64,000 nt of DNA from Aeromicrobium choanae. GTDB lineage: Bacteria; Actinomycetota; Actinomycetes; Propionibacteriales; Nocardioidaceae. Shown here piece after piece: positions 1 through 8,790 of this stretch. The notes under the pieces are model-generated. The model was not told where the DNA came from. It made no database searches and saw nothing but the letters and a program-made list of their open reading frames with translations. The stretch's first letter is position 1. Every line of letters starts with the position of its first letter. A program made the translations under genes and the position numbers. The DNA lies in NCBI RefSeq assembly GCF_900167475.1, contig NZ_LT796768.1:1302001-1366000 (forward strand), written 5' to 3'.

Positions 1-775
1 GCTCTCGGCCATCCGGCGACTCCATCTCGGGCACCGAGTCGATGAGCACCTTCGTGTAGGGATGACGCGGCTCGTCGAAGAGCTCGGCGACGGCCGCACG
101 CTCCAGCACGACTCCGGCTTGCAGAACCATCGCGTGGTCGCACAGGTACCTCACGATCGCCAGGTCGTGGGCGATCACGAGGTAGGTCAGGCCAAGCTCG
201 TCCCGCAGGTCGCGCAGCAAGTTGAGGATGGAGGCCTGGACCGAGACGTCGAGCGAGGCCGTGACCTCGTCCAGCAACAGCAGCCGAGGACGGCGACCCA
301 GAGCGCGGGCAATGGCCACGCGCTGGGCCTGACCACCGGAGAGCTCGCTGGGGAAGCGCTCGGCGAACGAGGCGGGCAGGCCCACCTGCTCGAGCAGCTC
401 TGCTAGCCGTCGGCCGCGCTCGACACTCGTGCTGATCGTGGCCCCGCCGACGAAGGCGTCCGCCACGGCGTCTCCCACGCTCCGGCGGGGGTTGAGGGAC
501 GCACGCGGATCCTGGAACACCAGTTGGACGCGATCGTGCAAGGCGCGCCGGGAGCGCGCTCGCGCATGATCGATCGGGCTGCCGTCGACCGCGATCGACC
601 CACCGGTGACGGGCGCCAGACCCACGATGGCCTTCGCGATCGTCGACTTGCCAGAGCCTGACTCGCCGACCAGGCCCAGTGCGCCTCCCGGGGCGATCGC
701 GAACGAGACGTCCTCGATGACCGTGGGTCGGTCACGGCCCGGATACCTGATCCGCAGGTTCTCGACCTCAAGCAT
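1..775 (-). CDS. Peptide/nickel ABC transporter ATP-binding protein, OppF/DppF type (partial, 3' end beyond window)
   Basis: This is the second ATPase of an oligopeptide/dipeptide-type importer; it would hydrolyse ATP on the cytoplasmic face together with the OppD-type partner. The start is the ATG at 775, within an 8-base overlap (ATGCTTGA) with the end of the upstream ATPase gene, so the two are probably translationally coupled. Walker A GESGSGKST is at residues 37-45, followed by a Q-loop (FQDPRASLNP), the signature LSGGQAQR and Walker B LLLLDEVTASLD. The frame is open to the left edge, about 258 codons, so the C-terminus is missing. The family is certain; the substrate (peptide, nickel or other) cannot be read from this subunit. 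Confidence 0.93.
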   Translation of the reverse strand, partial: MLEVENLRIRYPGRDRPTVIEDVSFAIAPGGALGLVGESGSGKSTIAKAIVGLAPVTGGSIAVDGSPIDHARARSRRALHDRVQLVFQDPRASLNPRRSVGDAVADAFVGGATISTSVERGRRLAELLEQVGLPASFAERFPSELSGGQAQRVAIARALGRRPRLLLLDEVTASLDVSVQASILNLLRDLRDELGLTYLVIAHDLAIVRYLCDHAMVLQAGVVLERAAVAELFDEPRHPYTKVLIDSVPEMESPDGRE

Positions 776-1751
776 GGGCGTTCTCCTCGGCTCTCCAGCA
801 GGCGACGCGATGGTCGCCGGCTCGCGTCAGTGGTGGCGCGATGTCACAGCGCTCGTCCGCCTCGTTGCATCGGTTCCTGAACGGGCACCCGTCCCCGCGG
901 GCACCGGGGTCGGGCAAGGTGCCCGGGATGGTCACCAGGCGGCGCGAGGGATCGTGAGCGAGGGAGGGAACCGACGCGATCAGAGCGCGCGTGTAGGGAT
1001 GACGCGCGTCCTTCACGAGGGAGACGGAGGGAAGGTCCTCGACAAGCTCTCCGGCGTACATGACCAGGATGCGCGAGCAGACCTGCTGCAGGAGCGCGAT
1101 GTGGTGCGACACCAAGAGGATTGCCGTCTCGTGCTCGGCGTTGAGCCGGCGCAGCATGCGCATCACGTCGGCCTGCACGGTGACGTCCAGAGCCGTAGTG
1201 GGCTCGTCGGCGATCAGCAGCGACGGGCTCATCATGAGTCCCATCGCGATCATCGCGCGCTGCCGCATCCCGCCGCTCAGCTGATATGGGTACTCGCGCA
1301 GACGCTGCTCCGCACCGGCGATCTTGACCTCGCTCAGGTTCTCGGCCGCGCGGCGCAGGGCACTGGCCCGGGGCAGCCGTTGGTGGTGCATCACCGCCTC
1401 GGTCATCTGGGTGCCCAGCTTCAGCGCCGGGTTCAAGGAGGCCTGCGGGTCCTGGAACACCACCGCCTGATTCAGCCCTCTCGTCCTGAGCGCCGTCCGC
1501 CGGTCCGCCGTGGTCAGGTCGACGCCCTCGAAGCTCAACCGGTCGGCGGAGGAGGTCACGCCTACCGGCAGGAGGTCCGCGATGGCCAGCGCCGTCATGG
1601 ACTTGCCGCACCCGGACTCCCCCACCACGCCAACGATCTCGCCGCGCCGCATCGAGAAGCTCACGTCGCGGACCAGCGAGGCCCCCTCGCCCTGTGCGCC
1701 GACGCCCACGCACAGGTTCGCGACCTCCAGGACCGTCTCGGCGCTCATCAT
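768..1751 (-). CDS. Peptide/nickel ABC transporter ATP-binding protein, OppD/DppD type
   Basis: First ATPase of the importer, 327 residues from the ATG at 1751. That ATG overlaps the stop of the upstream permease as ATGA, with AGGAGG a few bases upstream; a second ATG at 1748 is equally well placed. Walker A GESGCGKS lies near residue 45, the signature LSGGMRQR near 155 and Walker B LLIADEPTTALD near 175. The C-terminus has the Cys-containing oligopeptide-transporter tail (CPFRNRC) typical of OppD/DppD. A longer in-frame extension upstream to 1973 lies wholly inside the permease gene and is rejected as a start. Confidence 0.94.
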   Translation of the reverse strand: MMSAETVLEVANLCVGVGAQGEGASLVRDVSFSMRRGEIVGVVGESGCGKSMTALAIADLLPVGVTSSADRLSFEGVDLTTADRRTALRTRGLNQAVVFQDPQASLNPALKLGTQMTEAVMHHQRLPRASALRRAAENLSEVKIAGAEQRLREYPYQLSGGMRQRAMIAMGLMMSPSLLIADEPTTALDVTVQADVMRMLRRLNAEHETAILLVSHHIALLQQVCSRILVMYAGELVEDLPSVSLVKDARHPYTRALIASVPSLAHDPSRRLVTIPGTLPDPGARGDGCPFRNRCNEADERCDIAPPLTRAGDHRVACWRAEENAHA

Positions 1752-2614
1752 CGCGTCCTCCTTTTCTGGAACGGGTCCATCCCCTGCGCGACCGAGTCGG
1801 CCACGAGAGCCAGGGCCAGACCGGTGACCGCGATCATCGCCGCGGGTGCCAGCGCGGCCGCTGGTGACATGTAGAACTCCTTGACTCCCTCTGTCAGGAG
1901 GCTCCCCCAGTCGATGTCGGGCGGCTGGACCCCGAGCCCGAGGAAGGACAGGGCCGAGACAGCCACGATGCACTCGGCCAGGAGGGTGAGCAGCGCGACG
2001 GCCAGCGCGTCGGCGATGTTCGGCAGGACGTAAGCGCGCAGGAGCTTGCCGCGACTCAGGCCCAGCAGCCGCCCGACCATGACGTAGTCACGGCTCGCCA
2101 CGTGGTGGGAGAGCACGAAGACGACGCGGGCCGTATAGGGAATGAACGCGATGCCGATGGCCGTGGCGGCCCCGACGCCGCCCGGACCCAGCACCGTGAC
2201 GACGATGACCGCGATCAGGATGTCCGGCAGGCTCAGGCTGACATCGATCACGCTCGCGCCGACCTTGCGCGTGCGAGCCCGCGCCATGCCGAACAGGGCA
2301 CCCAGCGGGACGGCGACCCCGACGGCGATTGCCGCACTGGTGAGGGCGAGCTGCAGCGACAGGCGCGTCCCGACGAGGGTTCGGCTGAGGACGTCACGGC
2401 CGAGGGCGTCCGTCCCCAGCGGGTGCTCGGCACTGGGCGGGGCGAAGGAGTTCGCGACGTCCTGACTGGCCGCCTCGTCACCCAGAAGCGCAGGGGCGAC
2501 CACGGCCACGATCGCAAGCGTCACGAGAATCAGGAGCGCGACGCGGCCACCGAGGCCCATCCGCCGGAACAGGCCGGTGCGCCTCGTCGGCCGGGTCATG
2601 GTCACCGCACTCAT
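1748..2614 (-). CDS. ABC transporter permease, OppC/DppC type
   Basis: Inner-membrane permease of 288 residues with about six hydrophobic segments. A charged N-terminal tail (RPTRRTGLFRRMG) precedes the first segment. The extracytoplasmic stretch around residues 45-70 contains HPLGTDALGRDVLSR, the hallmark of OppC/DppC/NikC permeases. The cytoplasmic EAA-like loop that contacts the ATPases lies near residues 190-210. The start overlaps the stop of the other permease by ATGA, so this is one tightly coupled operon. Confidence 0.94.
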   Translation of the reverse strand: MSAVTMTRPTRRTGLFRRMGLGGRVALLILVTLAIVAVVAPALLGDEAASQDVANSFAPPSAEHPLGTDALGRDVLSRTLVGTRLSLQLALTSAAIAVGVAVPLGALFGMARARTRKVGASVIDVSLSLPDILIAVIVVTVLGPGGVGAATAIGIAFIPYTARVVFVLSHHVASRDYVMVGRLLGLSRGKLLRAYVLPNIADALAVALLTLLAECIVAVSALSFLGLGVQPPDIDWGSLLTEGVKEFYMSPAAALAPAAMIAVTGLALALVADSVAQGMDPFQKRRTR

Positions 2615-3654
2615 GTGCCCTCCTGCGATTGAGCGGACTGCGGGTCGAGCGTGACGACCAGCAGTTCGACCAGCGTGTTGATCACGACGACTCCGACGCC
2701 CAGGAAGAGCGTGATCCCCTGAACCACCGGGTAGTCACCGTCGAGGACGGCCGAGACGAGCTCGGTGCCCAGCCCGCTGCGTGCGAAGACCTGCTCGACG
2801 ATGATCGCCCCAGAGATGAGGCTGGCGACCAGCGTGCCGGCCACCGCGACCGCTGGTGTGAGGACGTTCGGGAGCACGTGGCGCAGGTGCAGGATCCGCG
2901 TGGGCAGGCGCTTGCTGCGGGCAGTGCGGATGTAGTCCAAGTTCAGCACCCGGGTCGACTCGACTCGGACCAGCCGAGCGAGCATCGCGGTGGGCCGGGC
3001 GGCGAGCGCCAGAGCCGGCAGGACCAAGTACAGGAAGCCGTCCGTCCCGCTGGGCGGGAACCACGTCAGTGTGATGGCGAAGAGGAACACCAGGACCGTG
3101 GCCGTCAGGTAGTGGGGCAGGCCGCTGATCAGACCGGTGATTGAGGTGAAGCCACTGCGTAGCCACGCTCGGCGGCCGTGGGTCGCGTGTGCGACCGCGA
3201 TGCCGATGGGCACCGAGAAGGCCAGGGCCAGCACCACGGCGAGGGCAGTCAGCTGCAGGGTGGGCACCGCACGATCAGCAATGAGCTCGGTGACCGGCTC
3301 CCGGTTCGTGAACGAGTTGCCGAGATCGAAGTGAACCAGGTCGTTCAGGTAGGCGACGAATTGCACCGCCAGCGGGTCGTCCAGGTGCATCTGCTCTCGC
3401 GCCTGGAGGTAGGCGTCCTCACTGCCCTCCAGACCCACGATGCGCCGGGCCGGATCGCCGGGGACCAGGCGCACCATGGCGAAGGTCGACACAATCAGGA
3501 CACCGAGCACGGCGACCAGCCGCAGCAGACCCTGCCGCAGGACACGCAGCCACACGTTCGACGGACCGGAGCGCCTCTTCGACGAGGCTCCGGGCCGGGG
3601 TGGTGACGCAGTCGCCTGCGTCACCACCACGGACTCACGGATGCCTTCGCTCAT
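2611..3654 (-). CDS. ABC transporter permease, OppB/DppB type
   Basis: Partner permease, 347 residues. The N-terminal 30 residues are polar and basic, then the first membrane segment is followed by VRLVPGDPARRIVG, the conserved OppB/DppB motif. A further five hydrophobic segments follow, with a binding-protein-dependent transport loop near residues 245-265. It overlaps the solute-binding protein gene by ATGA at 3651-3654. The N-terminal tail is longer than in most family members; no better internal start with a ribosome site was seen. Confidence 0.94.
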   Translation of the reverse strand: MSEGIRESVVVTQATASPPRPGASSKRRSGPSNVWLRVLRQGLLRLVAVLGVLIVSTFAMVRLVPGDPARRIVGLEGSEDAYLQAREQMHLDDPLAVQFVAYLNDLVHFDLGNSFTNREPVTELIADRAVPTLQLTALAVVLALAFSVPIGIAVAHATHGRRAWLRSGFTSITGLISGLPHYLTATVLVFLFAITLTWFPPSGTDGFLYLVLPALALAARPTAMLARLVRVESTRVLNLDYIRTARSKRLPTRILHLRHVLPNVLTPAVAVAGTLVASLISGAIIVEQVFARSGLGTELVSAVLDGDYPVVQGITLFLGVGVVVINTLVELLVVTLDPQSAQSQEGT

Positions 3655-5243
3655 TTCGTGGAGCGGATCGTGAACGGATCAAGGGAGTAGTAGATCCCCT
3701 CGAACGTCACGTCCTTGGCGAAGTAGTGCGCCACTGGCCACGTGAGGGGCAGCAGGTCCAGGTTCGTGAGCAGTGCAGCCTCCCCCTCCTGCCACGCCTC
3801 GCACCGACGATCCGGATCGGACAGAGCGACCTGCGCGGCCTTCTTGTACTCGGCGTTGTCGATGTGCGACACGTTCACGCCACCCTCCTCGCTGACCGAG
3901 CCGAGGTGCTGCGTCGGCGTCCCCAGCGACGCGGCGAACGGGAAGATGTAGAGGTCGAACTCGTTGGAGAAGACCTTCTGGATGCCCGTCGCGGTGTCAT
4001 TCATGCTGAGGTCGACCACGATCCCGAGCTTCTCGAACTGGTCCGTGATGTACTGCGGGCCGCTGTTCTTGAGCGTGTCTCCGACGAAGCGCAGGGTGAC
4101 CGGCTTGCCGTCCGGTCCGACGCGAGCGTCGCCCTTCAGCGGGTAGCCGGCCGCGTCGAGTGCCTGTGCAGCAGCGTCGACGGAAACCTCGGGCAGCAGA
4201 TCGGCGTTGTCCTCCGTGTAGCAGTCGAGGTTCGGCGTGTAGAGCGTGCGCAGCGGCTTGCTCCGGTCGAAAGTCGACGCCCGCGTGTAGAGCTGGGGAT
4301 CGACCGCCATCGCGAGCGCCTTGCGGAAAGCCGGGTCCGCCCCCGGAAGCCCGGGGCTCTGGTTGAAGATCAGCCCGTCGCCGCCGTACGACTCGATCGG
4401 CAGGTGGTTGAACTCGTCGCGGGTCTCCAGCCGCTCACCGTCGCGGCCCATCACCGGTCCGATCGTCAGCTCGCCGGCGAGCAGGGCGTTGACCATCGCG
4501 GAATCGTCGGCGATGTACTTCAGGCTCAGCCGCTTCGGCAGGTCGGTGACCTCCACCCCCTCGGGCAGGGAGACGTAGTCGTCGCGTCGCTCGAACTCGT
4601 AGCTATCGCCGCGCTTGGCCGAGACCAAACGGAAGGGGCCCGACCCCTGAGGCTCGCTGGCCAGGGCTTCCGGATTGTCCACGCCGGCGCCGCAGATGAT
4701 CTGTCCGACGTTCGCCAGCGCTGGGAGCAGGTCGGTATTCGGGTTCTCCAGCTTCATCGAGAACGTCCGCGTGCTGTCGTCCGCCGTGAACTCGACGTCA
4801 CCGCCGGCGAAGAGGCGTTCCACGTACTGCGCGCCGCTGTCCGGATCGAGCATGCGGTCGAACGACTTCTTGATGACCGAGGCCGTCAGCTCGGACCCGT
4901 CGGAGCACAGAACGCCCTCCTGGATCGTGAAGTCGCCACCGTGCGGGTCCACGTCCCACTTCTCCGCGACACCGGGAATCAGATCGCCGTCGGAGGTGCG
5001 CATGACCAAGGTCGAGTACACGAGGCGCACCATCTGGCCCGCGCCGAACTGACCAAGGGTCTGGTGCGGGTCGAACGTGTCGATGTCGGACCTGATTCCC
5101 ATGGTCACTTCGTCTGGAGCCGGCCCCGTCGCCTCGCGCGCGGTGTCCGATGAGCCGCCACCGCCCCCACCGGAGCAAGCAGCCAGCACGAGCAGTCCGA
5201 TCCCGATGCCAGCACCGAGCGCTCGACGTTGAACGTGTCGCAT
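3651..5243 (-). CDS. Extracellular solute-binding lipoprotein, family 5 (OppA/DppA/NikA type)
   Basis: Substrate-binding lipoprotein of 530 residues that captures ligand outside the membrane for the permease pair downstream. The N-terminus is a lipoprotein signal ending in the lipobox LAAC with Cys23 as the acylated residue, followed by a Gly/Ser linker. The mature region follows the SBP family 5 layout, starting with VTMGIRSDIDTFDPHQT. It is the first gene of the five-gene importer operon. The family includes peptide, nickel, opine and oligosaccharide binders, and I cannot assign the ligand. Confidence 0.94.
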   Translation of the reverse strand: MRHVQRRALGAGIGIGLLVLAACSGGGGGGSSDTAREATGPAPDEVTMGIRSDIDTFDPHQTLGQFGAGQMVRLVYSTLVMRTSDGDLIPGVAEKWDVDPHGGDFTIQEGVLCSDGSELTASVIKKSFDRMLDPDSGAQYVERLFAGGDVEFTADDSTRTFSMKLENPNTDLLPALANVGQIICGAGVDNPEALASEPQGSGPFRLVSAKRGDSYEFERRDDYVSLPEGVEVTDLPKRLSLKYIADDSAMVNALLAGELTIGPVMGRDGERLETRDEFNHLPIESYGGDGLIFNQSPGLPGADPAFRKALAMAVDPQLYTRASTFDRSKPLRTLYTPNLDCYTEDNADLLPEVSVDAAAQALDAAGYPLKGDARVGPDGKPVTLRFVGDTLKNSGPQYITDQFEKLGIVVDLSMNDTATGIQKVFSNEFDLYIFPFAASLGTPTQHLGSVSEEGGVNVSHIDNAEYKKAAQVALSDPDRRCEAWQEGEAALLTNLDLLPLTWPVAHYFAKDVTFEGIYYSLDPFTIRSTK

Positions 5244-5294
5244 GATGATTCTCCACTTCCAGGCAGTCCTAGCGAGAACGAGCCCTGAGCCCGC

Positions 5295-5316
5295 ATTTTA
5301 TTAACGGTATCGTTAA
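5295..5316 (-). promoter_or_regulatory. Promoter of the oppA-type operon with palindromic operator
   Basis: In the 108-base gap between the GntR gene and the importer operon lies TTAACG-GTAT-CGTTAA (5301-5316), an inverted repeat with perfect 6-base arms in an AT-rich island unlike its surroundings. Read on the minus strand, TAAAAT (5300-5295) is a good -10 box and the palindrome occupies the space just upstream of it. This is where a repressor would block polymerase. The neighbouring FadR-type GntR protein is the obvious candidate, by inference. Confidence 0.6.
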
Positions 5317-5351
5317 TTTAATGCTCGGGCAAGCAGAATGCGTGAATCACC

Positions 5352-6107
5352 TCACACCTCGCGCGAGCCAACCTCCTGGTGCACGCGAGGCCACGCCGTC
5401 GACTCGACGTGGTACAGATGCGAATCGAGGAATACGCGCAGCTCGATCGCCGCGTTCAGGGGATCGCCGGCGATGATGGCGTGGACCAAGGCCTCGTGCT
5501 CCTCGTGGCACGGATCCCCGGTCTCGATGAAGTACGACGCGATCGTCTCCCGGAACCCTTCGAGCATCGAGTCGTAGAGCTCGATCAACAGCGGATTCTG
5601 GGCCGCTCGGACGAACTGCCGGTGCAGCTGGAGGTCGGCCTCGACGTAGCCGTCGACATCATTGCGGTCGGCCGTCTCACGCCGCGCCGTCATCGAGGCG
5701 AGAAGTCCCTCGATGTCCTCGTCAGTCCGACGCGTCGCGGCCAGTGCGGCGGCCACCACCTCGAGGGCGAGCCGGATCTCCAGCACGTCCTGGCGATCTT
5801 TCGACGACAGATGGCGCTCGAAGAGCCCGGTGAGCTCGGACTGGCTCACGACGAACGTCCCCGAGCCCTGGCGTCGCTCGAGCAATCCGGTGTGCACCAG
5901 CGAGCTCACGGCCTCACGGATCGTGTTCCGGCTGATGCCTGCCTCGGCTGCGAGCTCGGACTCGGTCGGGATCTGCTGTCCGACCGGCCAGTCACCGGAC
6001 TGGATGCGCTCCGTGAGGTAGTCGACAGCGCTCTCTCGGAGGTCCGTGCGAGAGCCAAGGCCGAACTTGCTGGGCCGCGGTCCACCTGTACGCTCGCTGG
6101 CAGTCAT
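5352..6107 (-). CDS. GntR-family transcriptional regulator, FadR subfamily (FCD domain)
   Basis: Regulator of 251 residues. The N-terminal winged helix-turn-helix is at about residues 22-85 (IPTESELAAEAGISRNTIREAVSSL). The all-helical FCD effector domain follows, with the Asp/His residues that usually bind a metal (LQLHRQF, HEALVHAI and the final HLYHVES). The gene is co-directional with, and immediately upstream of, the ABC importer operon and divergent from the MFS gene. TAGGAT sits six bases before the ATG (6114-6119), so the mRNA is probably leaderless. FadR-type proteins usually sense small carboxylic acids; the ligand here is unknown. Confidence 0.9.
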   Translation of the reverse strand: MTASERTGGPRPSKFGLGSRTDLRESAVDYLTERIQSGDWPVGQQIPTESELAAEAGISRNTIREAVSSLVHTGLLERRQGSGTFVVSQSELTGLFERHLSSKDRQDVLEIRLALEVVAAALAATRRTDEDIEGLLASMTARRETADRNDVDGYVEADLQLHRQFVRAAQNPLLIELYDSMLEGFRETIASYFIETGDPCHEEHEALVHAIIAGDPLNAAIELRVFLDSHLYHVESTAWPRVHQEVGSREV

Positions 6108-6149
6108 TGGGTCATCCTACCTATTTCCTGCTCACTGTGCGAGGTTCTC

Positions 6150-7370
6150 ATGGACGCGATCTGCACCGACACCTCGCCCCGAGCGCGAGCCTCCGCGCTT
6201 CTGCTCACCGCCGGATCACTCCTCGCGATCGTGCTCACCGCCGCGACCCTGCGGATTGCGGTGACCTCGACGTCCCCCCTCGGCACGTGGCTGGTGGCCG
6301 AACTGCAGCTCGGCCCCAGCCAGATCGGCTTTATCGGGACCCTGCCTCCCCTGTGCTTCTGCGTACTTGGCCTGGCCACCCCAGGCCTGATCAGCCGCTT
6401 CGGCATCCATGCGGTGGCCATCGCGGCGATGACCACCTGCGCTGTCGCCATGGCCGCGCGGTCACAGACCGGAAGCTTCGCGATCTACGCCGTCGCCACC
6501 GCGATGTCGCTCGCAGCGATGGGCGTGGGCAACGTGCTCCTGCCGCCGCTCACCAAGCAGCACTTCCCTGCGCACCAGGACTCGGTGACCACGACCTACA
6601 TCTTCACGCTCCAGCTGGGCATGGTCGTCCCACCGCTGCTGGCCGTCAGCCTGGCCGAGAGCTGGGGATGGCGGACATCGCTCGGCGTGTGGGCCCTCGT
6701 TCCCGCCCTCGCCGCTCCCGCACTGGCGGTCGCCTGGCGTGCGGCCCTGCGCACGCCGGCGCCGCGGCCGGTCGAGATCACCGGCGTTCAACCGAGCTCA
6801 CGGCGATGGACCAGCCTCACCATCTCGCTGACGATCGTCATGGGGACGACCTCTCTCACGACCTACACGATCCTCGCGTGGCTCCCGGACATCGTGATCC
6901 ACGCGGGCCTCACGCCCGCTCAGGCGGGCTCGATGGTCGCGGTCTTCGGGGCCGCAGGCCTCGCCGCCACGCTGGCCGTCCCTCGCTGGGTCGCGCGTGC
7001 GTCGCATCCGATCGCGATCACGTCGTCCTGCAGCGTGGCGTACTTGGTCGGGTTCCTGGGGCTGATCCACGCTCCCGGTCAGCACACTTGGCTCTGGGCG
7101 GCCTGCGTGGGCTGGGGTTCGGGGATGTTCAGCTTCACGCTGGTCATGATCAACCGCAAGACCCGGACCCTCGCCGGCGCCGCGACGGTCTCGGGCCTGG
7201 TCCAGGGAGTGGGCTACGCGATCGCGGCGCTGGGTCCGCTCGGCTTCGGACTGCTGACACGTCCTGAATGCTTCGCGCCGGGCCTGTACGTCATGGTGAC
7301 CGTTGCGGTGATCATGTACATCGCGACCGTGTTCACGCTGCGGGCACCGCCCTTCGAGAGCGCCCGGTGA
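6150..7370 (+). CDS. MFS transporter, CynX/NimT-like
   Basis: Polytopic membrane protein of 406 residues with about twelve hydrophobic segments. It resembles the cyanate/nitroimidazole (CynX/NimT) branch of the major facilitator superfamily, judged by the LGPSQIGFIGTLPPLCF region and the VGNVLLPPLTKQHFP motif near residue 130. The open frame runs far upstream, but the start at 6150 is preceded by GAGG at a suitable distance and is the first Met of the hydrophobic protein. It diverges from the GntR gene across 42 bases, so shared regulation is likely. Substrate unknown. Confidence 0.85.
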   Translation: MDAICTDTSPRARASALLLTAGSLLAIVLTAATLRIAVTSTSPLGTWLVAELQLGPSQIGFIGTLPPLCFCVLGLATPGLISRFGIHAVAIAAMTTCAVAMAARSQTGSFAIYAVATAMSLAAMGVGNVLLPPLTKQHFPAHQDSVTTTYIFTLQLGMVVPPLLAVSLAESWGWRTSLGVWALVPALAAPALAVAWRAALRTPAPRPVEITGVQPSSRRWTSLTISLTIVMGTTSLTTYTILAWLPDIVIHAGLTPAQAGSMVAVFGAAGLAATLAVPRWVARASHPIAITSSCSVAYLVGFLGLIHAPGQHTWLWAACVGWGSGMFSFTLVMINRKTRTLAGAATVSGLVQGVGYAIAALGPLGFGLLTRPECFAPGLYVMVTVAVIMYIATVFTLRAPPFESAR

Positions 7371-7385
7371 AGGCGAGTGCCGGCT

Positions 7386-8015
7386 TCAGCGCGCGCCCAC
7401 CATGGCCAGAACCAGGTCGCCGTTCAACTGAGCGATCTTCTCAGGCGGGTGCTCACCGGACCGTGCCGAGTGCAAGCAGATGTTGAGCACGGCACGCGTC
7501 GTCGTACGCAGATCCTCGAACTGCATCTCCCCTGACCGTCGCCCGCTCTCCAGAATCGCCGAGATCTGGGCGACGTACTCGCGCAGGCCAGCACGCAGGT
7601 CTGCACTCATCTCGGGGGGCAACGACTCGACGAGTTGCACGAAGGCCAGGCCGGACGGCATCTCGACCTCCGCCAGACGCCAGCGTGTGTGCGCGACCAC
7701 GAGAGCACGAAGCCGCTCCGCGGGCGCCAGGTCCCACCGCAGTGCGTCCGCCAACGTCTCGTTGAATCCTCGCCAGGTCTCGTCCAGCAGCTCCCTGAGG
7801 AGCTCGTCCTTGGAGGAGAAGTGCCAATAGAGCGCCGGCGCCGTCACGCCGGACTGTCGGGCGATCTCCGCGATCGTCGTGCCCGCCGCGCCTTTCTGCC
7901 GGAAGAGCACGGAAGCCTCGCGCATCACCCGGTCACGCAGCGTGTCACCTTCGGGGCGATCCTCGGCTCTGGGGCGCCCTCGCCGTGGCTTCACCTCCGG
8001 CGCGTCGTCCGCCAT
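7386..8015 (-). CDS. TetR-family transcriptional regulator
   Basis: Repressor of 209 residues. After a basic, Pro-rich N-terminal tail, the helix-turn-helix is at about residues 37-65 (GTTIAEIARQSGVTAPALYWHF), and the variable helical ligand domain follows. The start at 8015 (MADDAPEV) has AGAGG about seven bases upstream; a TTG at 8048 would add eleven residues but has no ribosome site. It is convergent with the MFS gene, separated by 15 bases. The palindrome at 8052-8063 in its promoter suggests self-repression. Confidence 0.88.
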   Translation of the reverse strand: MADDAPEVKPRRGRPRAEDRPEGDTLRDRVMREASVLFRQKGAAGTTIAEIARQSGVTAPALYWHFSSKDELLRELLDETWRGFNETLADALRWDLAPAERLRALVVAHTRWRLAEVEMPSGLAFVQLVESLPPEMSADLRAGLREYVAQISAILESGRRSGEMQFEDLRTTTRAVLNICLHSARSGEHPPEKIAQLNGDLVLAMVGAR

Positions 8016-8047
8016 GTCAGCGCCTCTCGTAATTGTCCACCTGTTCA

Positions 8048-8063
8048 ATATTACCAGTCGGTA
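8048..8063 (-). promoter_or_regulatory. Promoter and likely operator of the TetR gene
   Basis: On the minus strand TAATAT (8053-8048) is a good -10 box about 33 bases before the start codon. Overlapping its upstream edge is TACC-AGTC-GGTA (8052-8063), an inverted repeat with perfect arms of the ACC/GGT kind often bound by actinobacterial TetR proteins. Binding there would cover the -10 box, fitting autorepression. Confidence 0.5.
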
Positions 8064-8200
8064 CGTCAGCTGCGTGTCCCACGGTCGGGCGCCCGCGGCA
8101 GCGGTCCCGGGGGGCCGTGCGTCAGATCGGAGTCATCGTACGCCGCAATCGAGCGTCGGCTCATTGTCCGCCGCTGGACTCGTTCTCACCTCATGTCGAC

Positions 8201-8620
8201 TCAGGCGAGCGCGCGGTCCAGCGCCACCAGCACCTGGTCGCGCGTGGGAGCCCCCGAGGCCCGCTCCACGATGCGTCCGGACGCGTCGAGCACCAGCACC
8301 GTGGGCGTGCGCAGCACGCCCACCCGCCGGACGAGATCGAGCTCGGACTCGGCGTCGATCTCCACCGTGGAGACGCCCGGGACGAGCGCGGTCACCTGCC
8401 CCAGCACCTGCCGCGTGGCTCGGCACGGCGCGCAGAAGGCACTGGAGAACTGGACGAGCGTGGCCCGCTCGCCCAGCGGCACGCCGAGGTCGTCCGGGCC
8501 GAGCCGCCCACTCTCGTCGTCGCCCGACGATCCGGCGAACCGCCCGTTCTTCCACTGCATCGCTGCGGCCAGCACGACCGCCACGACGACGGCCACCAGG
8601 AGCACCTCGACTCCGTCCAC
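8201..8620 (-). CDS. Membrane-anchored thioredoxin-like protein (ThiX-like)
   Basis: Thioredoxin-fold protein of 139 residues from a GTG at 8620 that follows a strong GAGGAGGAG ribosome site. Residues 5-21 form one hydrophobic segment, so the rest probably faces outside or is membrane-tethered. The redox site is CAPC (FCAPCRATRQ) near residue 65, with the cis-Pro of RTPTVLVLD further on. It is divergent from the glnR-type gene, the same pairing as thiX near glnR in M. tuberculosis. A role in thiol redox chemistry is likely; the partner is unknown. Confidence 0.85.
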   Translation of the reverse strand: MDGVEVLLVAVVVAVVLAAAMQWKNGRFAGSSGDDESGRLGPDDLGVPLGERATLVQFSSAFCAPCRATRQVLGQVTALVPGVSTVEIDAESELDLVRRVGVLRTPTVLVLDASGRIVERASGAPTRDQVLVALDRALA

Positions 8621-8790
8621 CGGCTCTCCTCCTCGGCTCGTTCCCGTGTGACATCGGTGTGACGTGGTTCGCATTCATCGGGCGCCGCTCGTCACAGCCA
8701 CGTGACATGAAGTATGGTCGACGAGGCAATGAGGCTTCGATGAACACGGTGCGTTCGTCGGGGCCTCGACGTGTATAGGAGGCCAATCAC

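Noticed and set aside
3600..5153. Plus-strand open frame opposite the solute-binding protein
   Set aside because: Antisense shadow; the minus-strand gene has a lipoprotein signal and operon context.
5379..6149. N-terminal extension of the MFS transporter across the GntR gene
   Set aside because: The extension is antisense to gntR and not membrane-protein-like; a start with a ribosome site exists at 6150.
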